Positions 1 through 8,317 are shown, counted from the stretch's first letter. The stretch is 64,000 bases of DNA from a bacterium (GCA_030429345.1 JAUIFJ010000004.1:118916-182915), one strand, 5' to 3'. Notes: generated from the letters alone by a model not told the origin. Numbers and translations: made by a program.

Positions 1-259
1 GGATCTCCAGCTGCCGGATGCCCTGCGGCAGACGGTGGTCGTAGCCCTTGTAGGACGAAGCCGTGGTATCGCGACCGGGACGCTGGACGGGAGCGACAAG
101 GGTCATCGCCTCTACGGCTTCGGCGATTCCTTCCAGGTAGGACCCTTCGGTGGCCGGAAAACACCATCTCCCGTCCTGCAGCACCGCCTGTGCCCGGGCA
201 ATCGTCAGGATGCGCAGGGGCAGGACGCTTCCGGAAGGCCCGTCATTCTCAGGAGGCAT
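1..259 (-). CDS. Glycosyltransferase-like protein, N-terminal part only
   Basis: Partial gene cut by the left edge of the window; about 86 codons are visible. The ATG (259-257) lies inside the last codons of the upstream aminotransferase gene, in the +1 frame, so the two are probably translationally coupled. After a short polar leader the protein reads LRILTIARAQ, then a region containing EGSYLEGIAEAV and VQRPGRDTT. A beta strand followed by a Gly-containing loop and a helix at the N-terminus resembles family 1/4 (GT-B) glycosyltransferases. This fits the polysaccharide genes next door, but the catalytic half is not in the window, so the call rests on N-terminal look and context. Confidence 0.5.
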   Translation of the reverse strand, partial: MPPENDGPSGSVLPLRILTIARAQAVLQDGRWCFPATEGSYLEGIAEAVEAMTLVAPVQRPGRDTTASSYKGYDHRLPQGIRQLEI

Positions 260-1355
260 GGAACTCGCGGATCGTCTCACAGACCAGGCGGATCTGCTCC
301 TCCGTCAGTTCCGGATACATGGGCAGCGAGACGATCTCATCGCAGATGCGCTCGGTGAGCGGCATGTCGCCCTGCTTGTAGCCGAACTCCGCCAGGGGCG
401 CCTGCATGTGGACCGGAATCGGGTAGTGCAGGCCGCTGGCGATGCCGCGCTCCTTCAGGAACTCCATCAGCTCGTCGCGCCGCTCGCTGCGGATGATGTA
501 GAGGTGGTATACGTGGCGGTAGCCTTCGCGGGCCACGGGCGCCTGGATGCCGGGGATGCCGCGCAGGTACTCGTCGTAGTACAGGGCGTTGCGGCGGCGG
601 GCGTCGCTCCAGGCGTCGATGTGCTTCATCTTGACCTCGAGCACGGCTCCCTGGATCCCTTCCATGCGGTAGTTGTGGCCCCAGACCTGGTGGTGATACT
701 TCTGCGCCATGCCGTGGTCGCGGATCATGCGCATGGTCTTCGCCAGATCTTCGTCGCGGGTCAGCACGGCCCCGCCTTCGCCGTAGGCACCCAGGTTCTT
801 GCCGGGGTAGAAGCTGAAGCCGGCGGCGACGCCGAACCCGCCGATCGGCGTGCCCTCGATGGCTGCCGTGTGCGCCTGCGCCGCGTCCTCGACCAGCTGC
901 AGGCCGTGTGCGTCGCAGAGCGCTTTCAGCGCCGGCATGTCGGCGGGCTGGCCGTAAAGGTGGACGGCCATCACGGCCTTCGTCTTCGGCGTAATGGCGG
1001 CCTTGACCGCTGCCGGGTCGATGGTGTAGGTCTTCTCATCCACCTCCACCAGCACCGGAGTGGCGCCGGCCAGATGCACCGCTTCCGCGGTGGCGAAGAA
1101 GGTGTGGCTGGGAAGGATCACCTCGTCTCCGCGGCCGATGCCGAGAGCCCACAGGATCAGGTGCAGGGCCTGGGTGCCGTTGCCGCAGGAAACGCAGTGC
1201 GGCACCTTGTGCGCCTTGGCGAAAGCCTCTTCGAAGCGAGCCACCGTAGGCCCGGTGACGAACTCGGTGTTGGTGAGGATGGCCTGGATTGCGGAGTCTA
1301 TTTCCGTCTTGATTGAGCTATATTGGGCTTTCAGATCGACAAAGGGCACCTTCAT
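249..1355 (-). CDS. DegT/DnrJ/EryC1/StrS family nucleotide-sugar aminotransferase
   Basis: PLP-dependent sugar aminotransferase of 368 residues, the usual length for the family. It would transfer an amino group, normally from glutamate, to a keto-sugar nucleotide. The start MKVPFVDLKAQY is the standard family opening and is preceded by AGGAGA; a longer open frame upstream is not needed. The PLP lysine is K186 in FYPGKNLGAYGEGG, and the phosphate-binding stretch SCGNGTQAL sits near residue 56. With the dehydrogenase (3145-4149) and hexapeptide acetyltransferase (4267-4752) nearby on the other strand, it resembles the WbpB-WbpE-WbpD set that builds a 3-acetamido-3-deoxy UDP-sugar. The exact substrate is inferred. 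Confidence 0.9.
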   Translation of the reverse strand: MKVPFVDLKAQYSSIKTEIDSAIQAILTNTEFVTGPTVARFEEAFAKAHKVPHCVSCGNGTQALHLILWALGIGRGDEVILPSHTFFATAEAVHLAGATPVLVEVDEKTYTIDPAAVKAAITPKTKAVMAVHLYGQPADMPALKALCDAHGLQLVEDAAQAHTAAIEGTPIGGFGVAAGFSFYPGKNLGAYGEGGAVLTRDEDLAKTMRMIRDHGMAQKYHHQVWGHNYRMEGIQGAVLEVKMKHIDAWSDARRRNALYYDEYLRGIPGIQAPVAREGYRHVYHLYIIRSERRDELMEFLKERGIASGLHYPIPVHMQAPLAEFGYKQGDMPLTERICDEIVSLPMYPELTEEQIRLVCETIREFHAS

Positions 1356-1688
1356 CGGTTTCTCCTGTGCGTTGGTCTGGATGGGAAGGCGGGAACAGGA
1401 CCTGTTCCCTTTGTTTGACACCTCGACTGACAGACTGCACCGGGCGGGCCTACCATGGACCCGCTGCCGCAGCCTGTGCCTGCAAGGTGCCAGATTGATA
1501 CAGCTTCCGCCACCCCTTTCAAGGTTTTTCACCGGCGAATGCGGCGAGCTTCAATTCCGCTTCCGGATCTGCCGACAAAAGAGGGGATTGGGCACACAGC
1601 GCCCAAACGGGTCATCCCCCCGACCCAGTCTGGAACCTGAAGCGAGAGTCCGCCGACCGCTTGCATGCGGAAGATCACGAGGTAGTCC
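1356..1688. other. Divergent intergenic region upstream of the sugar transferase and aminotransferase
   Basis: 333 bp without a gene. It must hold the promoters of both divergent genes. Besides the 19-bp dyad at 1391-1409, a weak hairpin is visible at 1588-1606 (TTGGGC / GCCCAA). I see no convincing -35/-10 pair and no reading frame with a ribosome site. Confidence 0.5.
1391..1409. promoter_or_regulatory. 19-bp perfect dyad, possible operator
   Basis: GGGAACAGG and CCTGTTCCC form 9-bp arms around a single A. The dyad is 36 bp upstream of the aminotransferase ATG, in the divergent region shared with the sugar transferase. It has no T-run, so an operator is more likely than a terminator. The spacing does not fit the common LexA boxes, and no cognate regulator is identified. 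Confidence 0.45.
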
Positions 1689-3128
1689 GTGAAGACCCCA
1701 CGCTACAAGTACCTGCTGGCCTTGATTGACTGGCTGTTTCTCAACCTGACCTTTGTCCTGGCGCTCAAGCTGCGCACCGCTTCCCGCATCGACGTCTTCT
1801 TCTCGGAACCGCCCTTCATTGCTCCGGAAGTGATTTTCTTCCTGCTCTACGGCTTCGTGGCCGTTCTCATTTTCCATCAGCAGAAGCTCTACAAGATCAA
1901 TGTCTTCCTGACGGCGGGCGAGCATGCCTGGCGTCTGATTAAGGCCCTGTCGCTGGTGCTGACGGGCATCGCCCTGCTTTCCTTCTTTACCAAGTCGGAC
2001 TTCATTGTCGACAGCCGCCTGGCGCTGCTCTATTTCTCGGCCTTCAGCATGGCCCTCTTCCTCTTCGTGCGGGTGATCTTCTTCCGCAGCATCTTCATCC
2101 TGTTCACCAATTTCCGCATCTACAACCGGCGCGTGCTGGTGGTCGGCACGGGGGAGACGGCCCGCGAACTGGTGACCCGCCTGGGCCGCTACAATCCCTA
2201 CGGCCTGAAGCTGGTCGGTTTCATCGACGACGCGCTGCCGGAAGGGCATGTGGTGATGCAGGGCCTGAAGGTGCTCGGCGCCACATCGGGGATCGAGGGG
2301 CTGGTGCGCCAGAACCGCGTCAACGAGGTGCTGATCTGCCTGGATCACGGCGACCACAACGCGCTCTTCAACGCGGTGGAGATCGCCATGCAGTCGCCGG
2401 CCACGGTCAAGATCGCCAGCCCGCTCTACCGGGTGATTCCCGAGCGCATGTTCACCGACAAGTACGCCAACATTCCCGTGGTCGATGTGACACGCTACGG
2501 GCAGCAGATGCCGCATCGCCTCTTCAAGCGCGGCCTGGACCTCTTCCTGGCCACGATCGGGCTGGTCGCGCTCAGCCCGGTGTTTGCCGTCATCGCCATG
2601 GCCATCAAGCTGGAAAGCCGCGGGCCGGTCTTCTTCGCCCAGACGCGCATGGGCAAGGACGGGCAGAGCTTCCGCTTCTTCAAGTTCCGCTCCATGGCCA
2701 TGGGCAGCAACTCGGACAGCGAGCGCGAGGCGGCGGTCAAGGCCTTCATTTCCGGAGGCGGCTCCGCCGGCAGCGACACGAAAATCGTCAACAACAAGCG
2801 CATCACGAAGACCGGCGCTTTCCTGCGTCGCACGAGCCTGGACGAGCTGCCGCAGCTCTTCAATGTGCTCAAGGGCGACATGAGCCTGGTGGGGCCGCGT
2901 CCCTGCCTTCCCTTCGAATACGACAACTACAAGCCATGGCACCGGAAGCGCCTCAGCGTCCTGCCCGGCTGCACGGGAGTGTGGCAGGTCAACGGCCGCA
3001 GCGAGGTGGGCTTCGATGATATGGTGATTCTGGACTTGTACTACATCCAGAACCCTTCGATCCTGCTCGACCTGAGCATCATTTTCAAGACGATTCCCGT
3101 AATGGTCTTCGGCAGGGGCGGGGGTTGA
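1689..3128 (+). CDS. Polyprenyl-phosphate sugar phosphotransferase (WcaJ/exopolysaccharide type)
   Basis: Integral membrane enzyme of 479 residues that would load the first sugar-1-phosphate onto undecaprenyl phosphate to start a surface polysaccharide. GTG start with GAGG five bases upstream. N-terminal half: four to five hydrophobic segments between residues about 8 and 150, then a Rossmann-like domain beginning VLVVGTGETAREL. C-terminal third is the bacterial sugar transferase domain: FKRGLDLFLA, GPVFFAQTRMG, FRFFKFRSM, RTSLDELPQLFNVLKGDMS, VGPRP and a final VWQVNGRSE block. All family landmarks are present and the length is typical. The next gene starts 16 bp downstream and is probably co-transcribed. 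Confidence 0.93.
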   Translation: MKTPRYKYLLALIDWLFLNLTFVLALKLRTASRIDVFFSEPPFIAPEVIFFLLYGFVAVLIFHQQKLYKINVFLTAGEHAWRLIKALSLVLTGIALLSFFTKSDFIVDSRLALLYFSAFSMALFLFVRVIFFRSIFILFTNFRIYNRRVLVVGTGETARELVTRLGRYNPYGLKLVGFIDDALPEGHVVMQGLKVLGATSGIEGLVRQNRVNEVLICLDHGDHNALFNAVEIAMQSPATVKIASPLYRVIPERMFTDKYANIPVVDVTRYGQQMPHRLFKRGLDLFLATIGLVALSPVFAVIAMAIKLESRGPVFFAQTRMGKDGQSFRFFKFRSMAMGSNSDSEREAAVKAFISGGGSAGSDTKIVNNKRITKTGAFLRRTSLDELPQLFNVLKGDMSLVGPRPCLPFEYDNYKPWHRKRLSVLPGCTGVWQVNGRSEVGFDDMVILDLYYIQNPSILLDLSIIFKTIPVMVFGRGGG

Positions 3129-3144
3129 TCCCTTGGAGCGTTCA

Positions 3145-4149
3145 ATGAAAGCCGGTGTGATCGGACTGGGCTACTGGGGCCCCAACCTGGTCCGCAACTT
3201 CCTCAGCACCCCTGGAATCGACGGGGTGGTGGTCTGTGACAAGGACGAGTCGCAATTGGCGAAGATCCGCCAGAAATTCCCGATGGTCGAGACCGTCGGG
3301 GACCTGGAGGGCCTGCTCAAGCGCGACGACGTCACCGCCTGCGCGGTGGCGACGCCGATCTCGACGCATCATCCCATCGGGATGAAGGTCCTGCAGGCGG
3401 GCCGGCACCTGCTGCTGGAGAAGCCGATGGCCGCCTCGACGGCCGAATGCGACGAGCTGATCAACACGGCGGAGCAGAAGAACCTGCGCCTGATGGTGGA
3501 TCACACCTTCATCTACAATGGAGCGGTGCGCAAGGTCAAGGAGCTGGTCGACGACGGCACGGTCGGCGACATCCTGTACTTCGATTCCGTGCGTGTCAAC
3601 CTGGGCCTCTTCCAGCACGACAGCAACGTGATCTGGGACCTGGCGCCCCACGACATCTCGATCATGGATCACCTGATGGACGAGCGGCCGGTGGCCGTCA
3701 GCGCCACGGGCATGAGCCATTTCAACGGCTTCGAGGACATGGCCTACATGACCGTGCACTTCGCCGGCAACAAGATGGCCCACTTCCATGTCAACTGGAT
3801 CTCGCCGGTCAAGATCCGCCAGATCCTGCTGGGCGGCACCAAGCACATGGTCGTATACGACGACATGGAGCCCAGCGAGAAGGTCAAGGTCTACGACAAG
3901 GGCGTGGAGATCCACGAGCGCGAAGAGGTCTACAAGGCCCTGGTGCAGTACCGCACGGGCGACATGCATTCGCCGAAGATCGACCAGAGCGAGGCCCTGA
4001 GCCGCATGACGGGGGAATTCGTTTCCGCCATCAACGAAGGCCGCGCACCGCTGACGGACGGCATCTCCGGTCGCACGGTAGTCAGCGTGCTCGAAGCCGC
4101 GGACCGCAGCCTGCGCGCCGGCGGCAGCCGGGTCGAGATCACCGGCTAG
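3145..4149 (+). CDS. Gfo/Idh/MocA family nucleotide-sugar dehydrogenase
   Basis: NAD(P)-dependent oxidoreductase of 334 residues. The N-terminal Rossmann motif is GLGYWGPNLVRN, and the family Glu-Lys-Pro motif occurs as LLEKPMA near residue 95. ATG chosen because GGAG lies six bases upstream. Members with this opening oxidise the 3-OH of UDP-GlcNAc or its uronate (GnnA/WbpB-like). Paired with the DegT aminotransferase and the hexapeptide acetyltransferase, that would give a 3-acetamido sugar. Which of the two substrates is used cannot be told from sequence. The gene follows the sugar transferase closely and ends just before a strong terminator. Confidence 0.87.
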   Translation: MKAGVIGLGYWGPNLVRNFLSTPGIDGVVVCDKDESQLAKIRQKFPMVETVGDLEGLLKRDDVTACAVATPISTHHPIGMKVLQAGRHLLLEKPMAASTAECDELINTAEQKNLRLMVDHTFIYNGAVRKVKELVDDGTVGDILYFDSVRVNLGLFQHDSNVIWDLAPHDISIMDHLMDERPVAVSATGMSHFNGFEDMAYMTVHFAGNKMAHFHVNWISPVKIRQILLGGTKHMVVYDDMEPSEKVKVYDKGVEIHEREEVYKALVQYRTGDMHSPKIDQSEALSRMTGEFVSAINEGRAPLTDGISGRTVVSVLEAADRSLRAGGSRVEITG

Positions 4150-4172
4150 GCCGGCCACAGCGTATACTCCGG

Positions 4173-4199
4173 ACGCCCCGAGCTATCGGGGCGTTTTTT
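4173..4199 (+). terminator. Rho-independent terminator
   Basis: Nine-base stem ACGCCCCGA / TCGGGGCGT with loop GCTA followed by six T. It ends the sugar transferase-dehydrogenase transcript, so the acetyltransferase that follows probably has its own promoter or depends on read-through. Confidence 0.9.
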
Positions 4200-4266
4200 C
4201 TCCCCGGGAGCTCTTCCGGGGGCTTCGTATGTTTGCAGGCGTTCCCGAACACAGAGAGGAATCCCA

Positions 4267-4752
4267 ATGGACATGTATCAGCGCATTGCCGACGATGTGG
4301 TGCTCGAGGAAGGCGCGCGCGTCTTTGCCTTCGTCAATCTCTACGGCTGCCGCATCGGCGCCGGCAGCAAGGTCGGCTCCTTTGTCGAGATCCAGAAGGG
4401 CGCCCGCATTGGTGCCAATTGCAAGGTCTCGAGCCACAGCTTCATTTGCGAAGGGGTCACCATCGAGGACGAGGTCTTCGTGGGTCACAATGTCAACTTC
4501 ATCAACGACAAGTATCCGCGCAGCGCCAACGCCGACGGCAGCCTGCAGACCGAAGAGGACTGGAGCTGCGTGCCGACCACGGTGAAAAGGCGCGCCTCCA
4601 TCGGCACGGGCTCGACGATCCTCTGCGGTGTGACAATCGGCGAAGGCGCGATTGTCGGAGCCGGCAGCGTCGTCACGAAGGATGTGCCGGCGGGAACCGT
4701 CGTCGCCGGCGTACCGGCCCGCGTGATCCGTCAGCTGGAGCCGGGCGAGTGA
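4267..4752 (+). CDS. Left-handed beta-helix (hexapeptide repeat) sugar N-acetyltransferase
   Basis: 161-residue trimeric-type acyltransferase. Imperfect hexapeptide repeats run from about residue 18 to the end (GCRIGAGSKVGSFVEIQKG, then later GTGSTILCGVTIGEGAIVGAG), interrupted near residue 80 by the loop FINDKYPRS that is typical of WbpD/WlbB-like 3-N-acetyltransferases. The C-terminus VVAGVPARVIR is the common closing motif. ATG at 4267 has AGAGAGGA upstream. Expected role: acetylation of the 3-amino group put on by a DegT aminotransferase, using acetyl-CoA in the cytoplasm. The following GNAT gene overlaps it by four bases. Confidence 0.88.
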   Translation: MDMYQRIADDVVLEEGARVFAFVNLYGCRIGAGSKVGSFVEIQKGARIGANCKVSSHSFICEGVTIEDEVFVGHNVNFINDKYPRSANADGSLQTEEDWSCVPTTVKRRASIGTGSTILCGVTIGEGAIVGAGSVVTKDVPAGTVVAGVPARVIRQLEPGE

Positions 4753-5306
4753 GCTCCCTGCCGGATCGCGTGCCCGGAGTCCTGCTCTTGTCGCTGGAGG
4801 AGGAGCGGGGCCAGGAGCTCTTCGCACTGGTCGAGCGCAACCGCTCCTGGCTGCGGCAGTGGCTGCCCTGGCTCGATCGGACGAAGAGCCTCGAGGACAG
4901 CCTGACCTACCTGCGCGCGGTGCGCAAGCGCGTGCTGCTCTACGGCGAAGCCCACGAAGGGATCCACTACCACGGACGGCTGGTCGGCGTCATCGGGACG
5001 CATGCCATCGACATGGCCAATCGCCGCACAAGCCTCGGCTACTGGATCGAGGAGCAGAGCCGGGGAAGGGGAATCGTCAGCGAGGCGGTGAGACAAATGC
5101 TGGACCGGCTTTTCGGGACGGGCAACATGCACCGCGTGCAGATCCAGTGCGGCGAGCACAACCGGGCCAGCCGGGCGGTTCCCGAAAGGCTGGGCTTTCG
5201 CGAGGAAGGGCTGCTGCGGCAGAACGAGTGGCTCTACGACCACTGGGTGGATCACGTGGTCTACGCCATGCTCAAGCCGGAGTGGGAAGAGCTCAACCGC
5301 TCCTAG
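4749..5306 (+). CDS. GNAT N-acetyltransferase, RimJ/RimL type
   Basis: 185 residues. The GTG start overlaps the stop of the previous gene (GTGA junction), implying translational coupling. The sequence has SWLRQWLPWLD, typical of the RimL ribosomal-protein N-terminal acetyltransferase group, then GYWIEEQSRGRGIVSEAV (acetyl-CoA pyrophosphate loop with R-x-x-G-x-G/A pattern), and NRASRAVPERLGFREEG, the usual last core strand-helix. Substrate unknown. RimL-like enzymes modify protein amino termini, but coupling to a sugar acetyltransferase leaves an amino-sugar or peptide target possible. Confidence 0.85.
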   Translation: MSSLPDRVPGVLLLSLEEERGQELFALVERNRSWLRQWLPWLDRTKSLEDSLTYLRAVRKRVLLYGEAHEGIHYHGRLVGVIGTHAIDMANRRTSLGYWIEEQSRGRGIVSEAVRQMLDRLFGTGNMHRVQIQCGEHNRASRAVPERLGFREEGLLRQNEWLYDHWVDHVVYAMLKPEWEELNRS

Positions 5307-6337
5307 CCGCCGAAGAGCCTGCGGAAGAGGCGGCGCGCCCCGCGCTCCAGGGGCTCGCGCAGGGAATCGCCGTCGAGGACCGCTTGCGGCCGTGCCAGGC
5401 TTCCCTGCAGCGTGAAGCTCAGTGTGATACGACCCTGGTCGTCGGCCATCCATTCGGCGGCGCGGCGCAGGTCGCGGGGCAGGTCGGCCTCCTGCAGCGC
5501 CGCCGCGTCCAGGTCCCACTCCAGCTCCAGGTCCAGGGCCGCGCTGTCCGCGCGGGCGTGCGGCGTGATCCAGCCACTCCCGCTCAGGACGCCTTCCCGG
5601 CCGGACAGGCGCAGGGAGCGGATCGACCAGGATTCGCCATGGTATACGGCGTCGGCGGAGAGGCTGTCCGCGCGGTAATCGGCCGCCGATCGCAGGCCGA
5701 TGCGTTCTGCCAGCTCGCGCAGGGGCGGCCAGTCGGATAGCCGGCAGGCCCCCGATTCCAGGCGGATCACCAGGCTGTCGGGCCTGGCGCGCAGATCCAG
5801 GGCGAGCTCCCCTTCCAGGCGGCCATCGATGCCGCTCATCGCCCACAGGGAATCCATGGGCAGCGTGTTCGCCATCAGGTTCAGGCGCCAATCGCCCTTC
5901 GGCTCCACGCTCCAGTTGCCTTCCACCTTCTCGCCGAAGAGAAGGCCCGCCATGCCCGGGCCCACCAGGCGGGAGCCTTGCAGCAGCAATTCACTTTCCA
6001 CCTGCCGGAAACGCAGATCCTTCCAGCGCAGCTCGGCGAGCTCGAGCGCTTCCAGGCGGATCTCCTCGTCCAGGGTGTCGCCCAGGGCCAGTGTCCACAG
6101 GGAGCGGATCGATCCCAGGCTTCCGCCGCTTCGAAGATGCTCTGCCTTCAGTCCCGCCCGTGGCAGATGCAGCGAGTCGGCGCGCAGCGTCAGACGCGGC
6201 AGCAGCTTCAGCCGGCCGCCGAAAACCTGTTCGGACCAGGGGGCAGGCAGCACCCTTTCCAGAGGCCACCAGATGAACAAAGCACCGGCAGCCAGCAGGA
6301 CGAGTACCAGAAGAGATGAGAGGAGAAGTCGGCGCAC
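5303..6337 (-). CDS. Membrane-anchored AsmA-like protein of unknown function
   Basis: About 344 residues. One hydrophobic N-terminal anchor (LLLSSLLVLVLLAAGALFIWW) precedes a long exported region rich in alternating short strands, with many L-x-L-x-L patterns such as GRLEGELALDLRARPDSL and LDLELEWDLDAAALQ. That look resembles AsmA/TamB-type envelope proteins, but no family can be assigned. The frame stays open to a TTG at 6412 without a ribosome site; GTG at 6337 places the anchor at the N-terminus and avoids overlap with the XRE gene, so it is preferred with low certainty. Its end overlaps the convergent GNAT gene by four bases. Confidence 0.6.
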   Translation of the reverse strand: MRRLLLSSLLVLVLLAAGALFIWWPLERVLPAPWSEQVFGGRLKLLPRLTLRADSLHLPRAGLKAEHLRSGGSLGSIRSLWTLALGDTLDEEIRLEALELAELRWKDLRFRQVESELLLQGSRLVGPGMAGLLFGEKVEGNWSVEPKGDWRLNLMANTLPMDSLWAMSGIDGRLEGELALDLRARPDSLVIRLESGACRLSDWPPLRELAERIGLRSAADYRADSLSADAVYHGESWSIRSLRLSGREGVLSGSGWITPHARADSAALDLELEWDLDAAALQEADLPRDLRRAAEWMADDQGRITLSFTLQGSLARPQAVLDGDSLREPLERGARRLFRRLFGG

Positions 6338-6383
6338 CGTCGGTTCCGTTCCGCGAGTTGGCCGGCCATGTCGGCCGGATCGT

Positions 6384-6845
6384 TCAGGCGGCCTGGTGCT
6401 CCAGTTTGGCAAGGAAATCGTTCCACTCGGAGCGATTCATCGTGCGGGCCACGCCCAGGGCCAGAGCCAGGCCATCAAAGGTCTGCTGCCGTTCGCAGAG
6501 GGCTACGATGCGGCGGATGTCCTCGTCATTGGGCGTGATACGCAGCGGATTGGCGGTGAACCATTGCTGGACATCGTCTTCGAAATCGATGCCGCGCACA
6601 AGCACCCAGACGCCCTTCAAGTTGAAATATCTGGCCAGCCGATCAAGGACGCGAATGCTGGGGCTGTGATCCGGATCATTGAGAATCGCCTGGACGCTGC
6701 CGACGCCGATGCCGGCCTGCTTGGCCAGGCGAATGATGCCGATGCCTTTTCCGCCCTCGGCCTGGTTCATCAATCGACGTAGCGTCCTGCCGATAGTGCT
6801 GTGGGCTTCACGGGCCTGGGAGTCGATGCGTTTGCGTTTGTGCAT
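6384..6845 (-). CDS. XRE-like helix-turn-helix transcriptional regulator
   Basis: 153 residues. A helix-turn-helix reading IGIIRLAKQAGIGVGSVQAI followed by PSIRVLDRLARYF (residues about 35-75) is typical of XRE/Cro-like DNA-binding domains. The C-terminal half is acidic and unassigned. ATG at 6845 with AGGA ten bases upstream; a second in-frame ATG at 6893 would add 16 residues. The gene diverges from fructose-bisphosphate aldolase and has a nested dyad and a terminator-like hairpin in its leader, which suggests autoregulation. The anchored protein follows on the same strand and may share the transcript. Confidence 0.8.
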   Translation of the reverse strand: MHKRKRIDSQAREAHSTIGRTLRRLMNQAEGGKGIGIIRLAKQAGIGVGSVQAILNDPDHSPSIRVLDRLARYFNLKGVWVLVRGIDFEDDVQQWFTANPLRITPNDEDIRRIVALCERQQTFDGLALALGVARTMNRSEWNDFLAKLEHQAA

Positions 6846-6908
6846 GGGCTCTGGTTCCTGCGAGGTTGCTGTGCGAGGAGGTGCCGGATTCATTCCAGTG
6901 ATCAATGT

Positions 6909-6945
6909 TGAAACAGCAAAACTTTGGCCTGCCAAACAAGTTTCA
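6909..6945. promoter_or_regulatory. Nested dyad, candidate operator of the XRE regulator
   Basis: An inner palindrome TTTGGC-CT-GCCAAA (6923-6936) lies inside an outer inverted repeat TGAAAC (6909-6914) / GTTTCA (6940-6945). The stretch is much richer in A/T than its surroundings and lies 64-100 bp upstream of the XRE start codon. Two concentric dyads fit binding of a dimeric HTH protein; that the XRE protein binds here is inference. Confidence 0.5.
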
Positions 6946-6959
6946 GTGAAGATAAGCCG

Positions 6960-6988
6960 AAAAAGATCCCTCTTGACTGCCAAGAGGG
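6960..6988 (-). terminator. Terminator-like hairpin in the leader of the XRE gene
   Basis: Perfect 8-bp stem CCCTCTTG / CAAGAGGG with loop ACTGC, followed on the minus strand by three bases and five T. It lies upstream of the operator-like dyad. It could stop antisense transcription coming from the aldolase side, or act as an attenuator if the promoter is further upstream. Confidence 0.45.
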
Positions 6989-7201
6989 GGCTGAAGCTGA
7001 AAAGATCGACCCGGATTCCCGCACATTCCAATAACTGTACGACCCTTCGCTTGTTCCCGGGCAAAGCGGAACTGTTGCCGTGCCGATAGACCCTGAACGG
7101 GCGGTGAACCAGCGTCATGGCCGGCCAGGATGAAAGACTGAATTGATACATTCCGCCAACCCGTCCGGAGGGGCGGATCACAAACCGGGAGATCTACATC
7201 C

Positions 7202-8257
7202 ATGATGGACAAACTTGCCGAACTGCTGGGCGCCGACGATGCCCGCAGCCTGCTGGAACACCGCTGCGAGGGCATTCCCCAGGAACGCATTCATTCGCCC
7301 GGACCGGGCCATCTCGATTCGGTCTTCAGCCATTCCAACCGCAACAACCGGGTGCTGCGCAACCTGCAGTGGATGCATGACACCGGTCGCCTGGGCGGCA
7401 GCGGCTACCTGTCGATCCTGCCCGTCGACCAGGGCATCGAGCACACGGCGGCCGCCAGCTTCGCCCCCAATCCGGACTACTTCGATCCCGAGAACATCGT
7501 CAAGCTGGCCCTCGAGGCCGGCTGCAACGGCGTCGCCAGCACCCTGGGCGTGCTGGGCATCGTCAGCCGCCAGTACGCGCACAAGATTCCCTTCATCGTC
7601 AAGCTGAATCACAACGAGTTGATGACCTATCCCAACACCTACGACCAGATCCAGTTCGCCAACGTGGACCAGGCCGTCGACATGGGAGCGGCCGGCGTCG
7701 GCGCGACGATCTACTTCGGCAGCGAGGAGAGCAATCGCCAGATCGTCGAGATCAGCGAAGCCTTCGCCTATGCCCACGAGCAGGGGCTGTTCACCATTCT
7801 GTGGTGCTACCTGCGCAACAGCGCCTTCAAGAAGGACGGCACGGATTACCACACCGCCGCCGACTTGACCGCGCAGGCCAACCACCTGGGCGTGACCATC
7901 GAGGCCGACATCATCAAGCAGAAACTGCCGGAGAACAACGGCGGCTTCACGGCGATCAACTTCGCCAAGACCCACAAGCTGGCCTATGGCGAGCTGAACA
8001 GCGGGCATCCCGTCGATCTGGTCCGCTGGCAGGTGGCCAACGGCTACATGGGCCGTTGCGGGCTGATCAACAGCGGCGGCGCCAGCGGCGCCAACGACCT
8101 GGCCGACGCTGTGCGCACCGCGGTGATCAACAAGCGCGGCGGCGGCATGGGCCTGATCCTGGGCCGCAAGGCCTTCCAGAAGCCCCTCAAGGGCGGCGTC
8201 GAGATCATCAACGCCGTGCAGGACGTCTACCTGGACGAGGGGATCACGATCGCCTAG
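7202..8257 (+). CDS. fbaB: Class I fructose-bisphosphate aldolase (FbaB/DhnA type)
   Basis: 351 residues, matching the E. coli FbaB length. It cleaves fructose 1,6-bisphosphate to dihydroxyacetone phosphate and glyceraldehyde 3-phosphate through a Schiff base, in the cytoplasm. Visible landmarks: [16 protein letters not shown] near residue 75, [10 protein letters not shown], the Schiff-base lysine K239 in [12 protein letters not shown], and a phosphate-binding tail [12 protein letters not shown] followed by [12 protein letters not shown]. Two consecutive ATG codons (7202, 7205) are possible starts. It stands alone, divergent from an XRE regulator, and is closed by a strong terminator. Confidence 0.95.
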   Translation: MMDKLAELLGADDARSLLEHRCEGIPQERIHSPGPGHLDSVFSHSNRNNRVLRNLQWMHDTGRLGGSGYLSILPVDQGIEHTAAASFAPNPDYFDPENIVKLALEAGCNGVASTLGVLGIVSRQYAHKIPFIVKLNHNELMTYPNTYDQIQFANVDQAVDMGAAGVGATIYFGSEESNRQIVEISEAFAYAHEQGLFTILWCYLRNSAFKKDGTDYHTAADLTAQANHLGVTIEADIIKQKLPENNGGFTAINFAKTHKLAYGELNSGHPVDLVRWQVANGYMGRCGLINSGGASGANDLADAVRTAVINKRGGGMGLILGRKAFQKPLKGGVEIINAVQDVYLDEGITIA

Positions 8258-8283
8258 AACGGGCGCTTATCCAGGTGTGTGAC

Positions 8284-8313
8284 AAGGGCGCTGCCGTGTG
8301 GCAGCGCCCTTTT
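8284..8313 (+). terminator. Rho-independent terminator of the aldolase gene
   Basis: Twelve-base perfect stem AAGGGCGCTGCC / GGCAGCGCCCTT with loop GTGT, ending in four T. It starts 26 bp after the aldolase stop codon. Confidence 0.93.
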
Positions 8314-8317
8314 CCCT

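Larger units (their letters stand above)
6846..7201. other. Divergent intergenic region, XRE regulator / aldolase
   Basis: 356 bp without a gene. It contains the nested dyad and the terminator-like hairpin listed separately. The part nearest the aldolase has a GGGAG eleven bases before the ATG. No clear sigma70 pair was found for either gene. Confidence 0.5.

Noticed and set aside
150..1316. 388-codon plus-strand frame opposite the aminotransferase
   Set aside because: It lies wholly antisense to a gene with clear catalytic motifs. Its composition is that of the complementary strand of GC-rich codons, and it has no family features.
1391..1409. LexA (SOS) box
   Set aside because: Neither CTGT-N8-ACAG nor GAAC-N4-GTTC spacing is met. 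It is kept only as an unassigned dyad.
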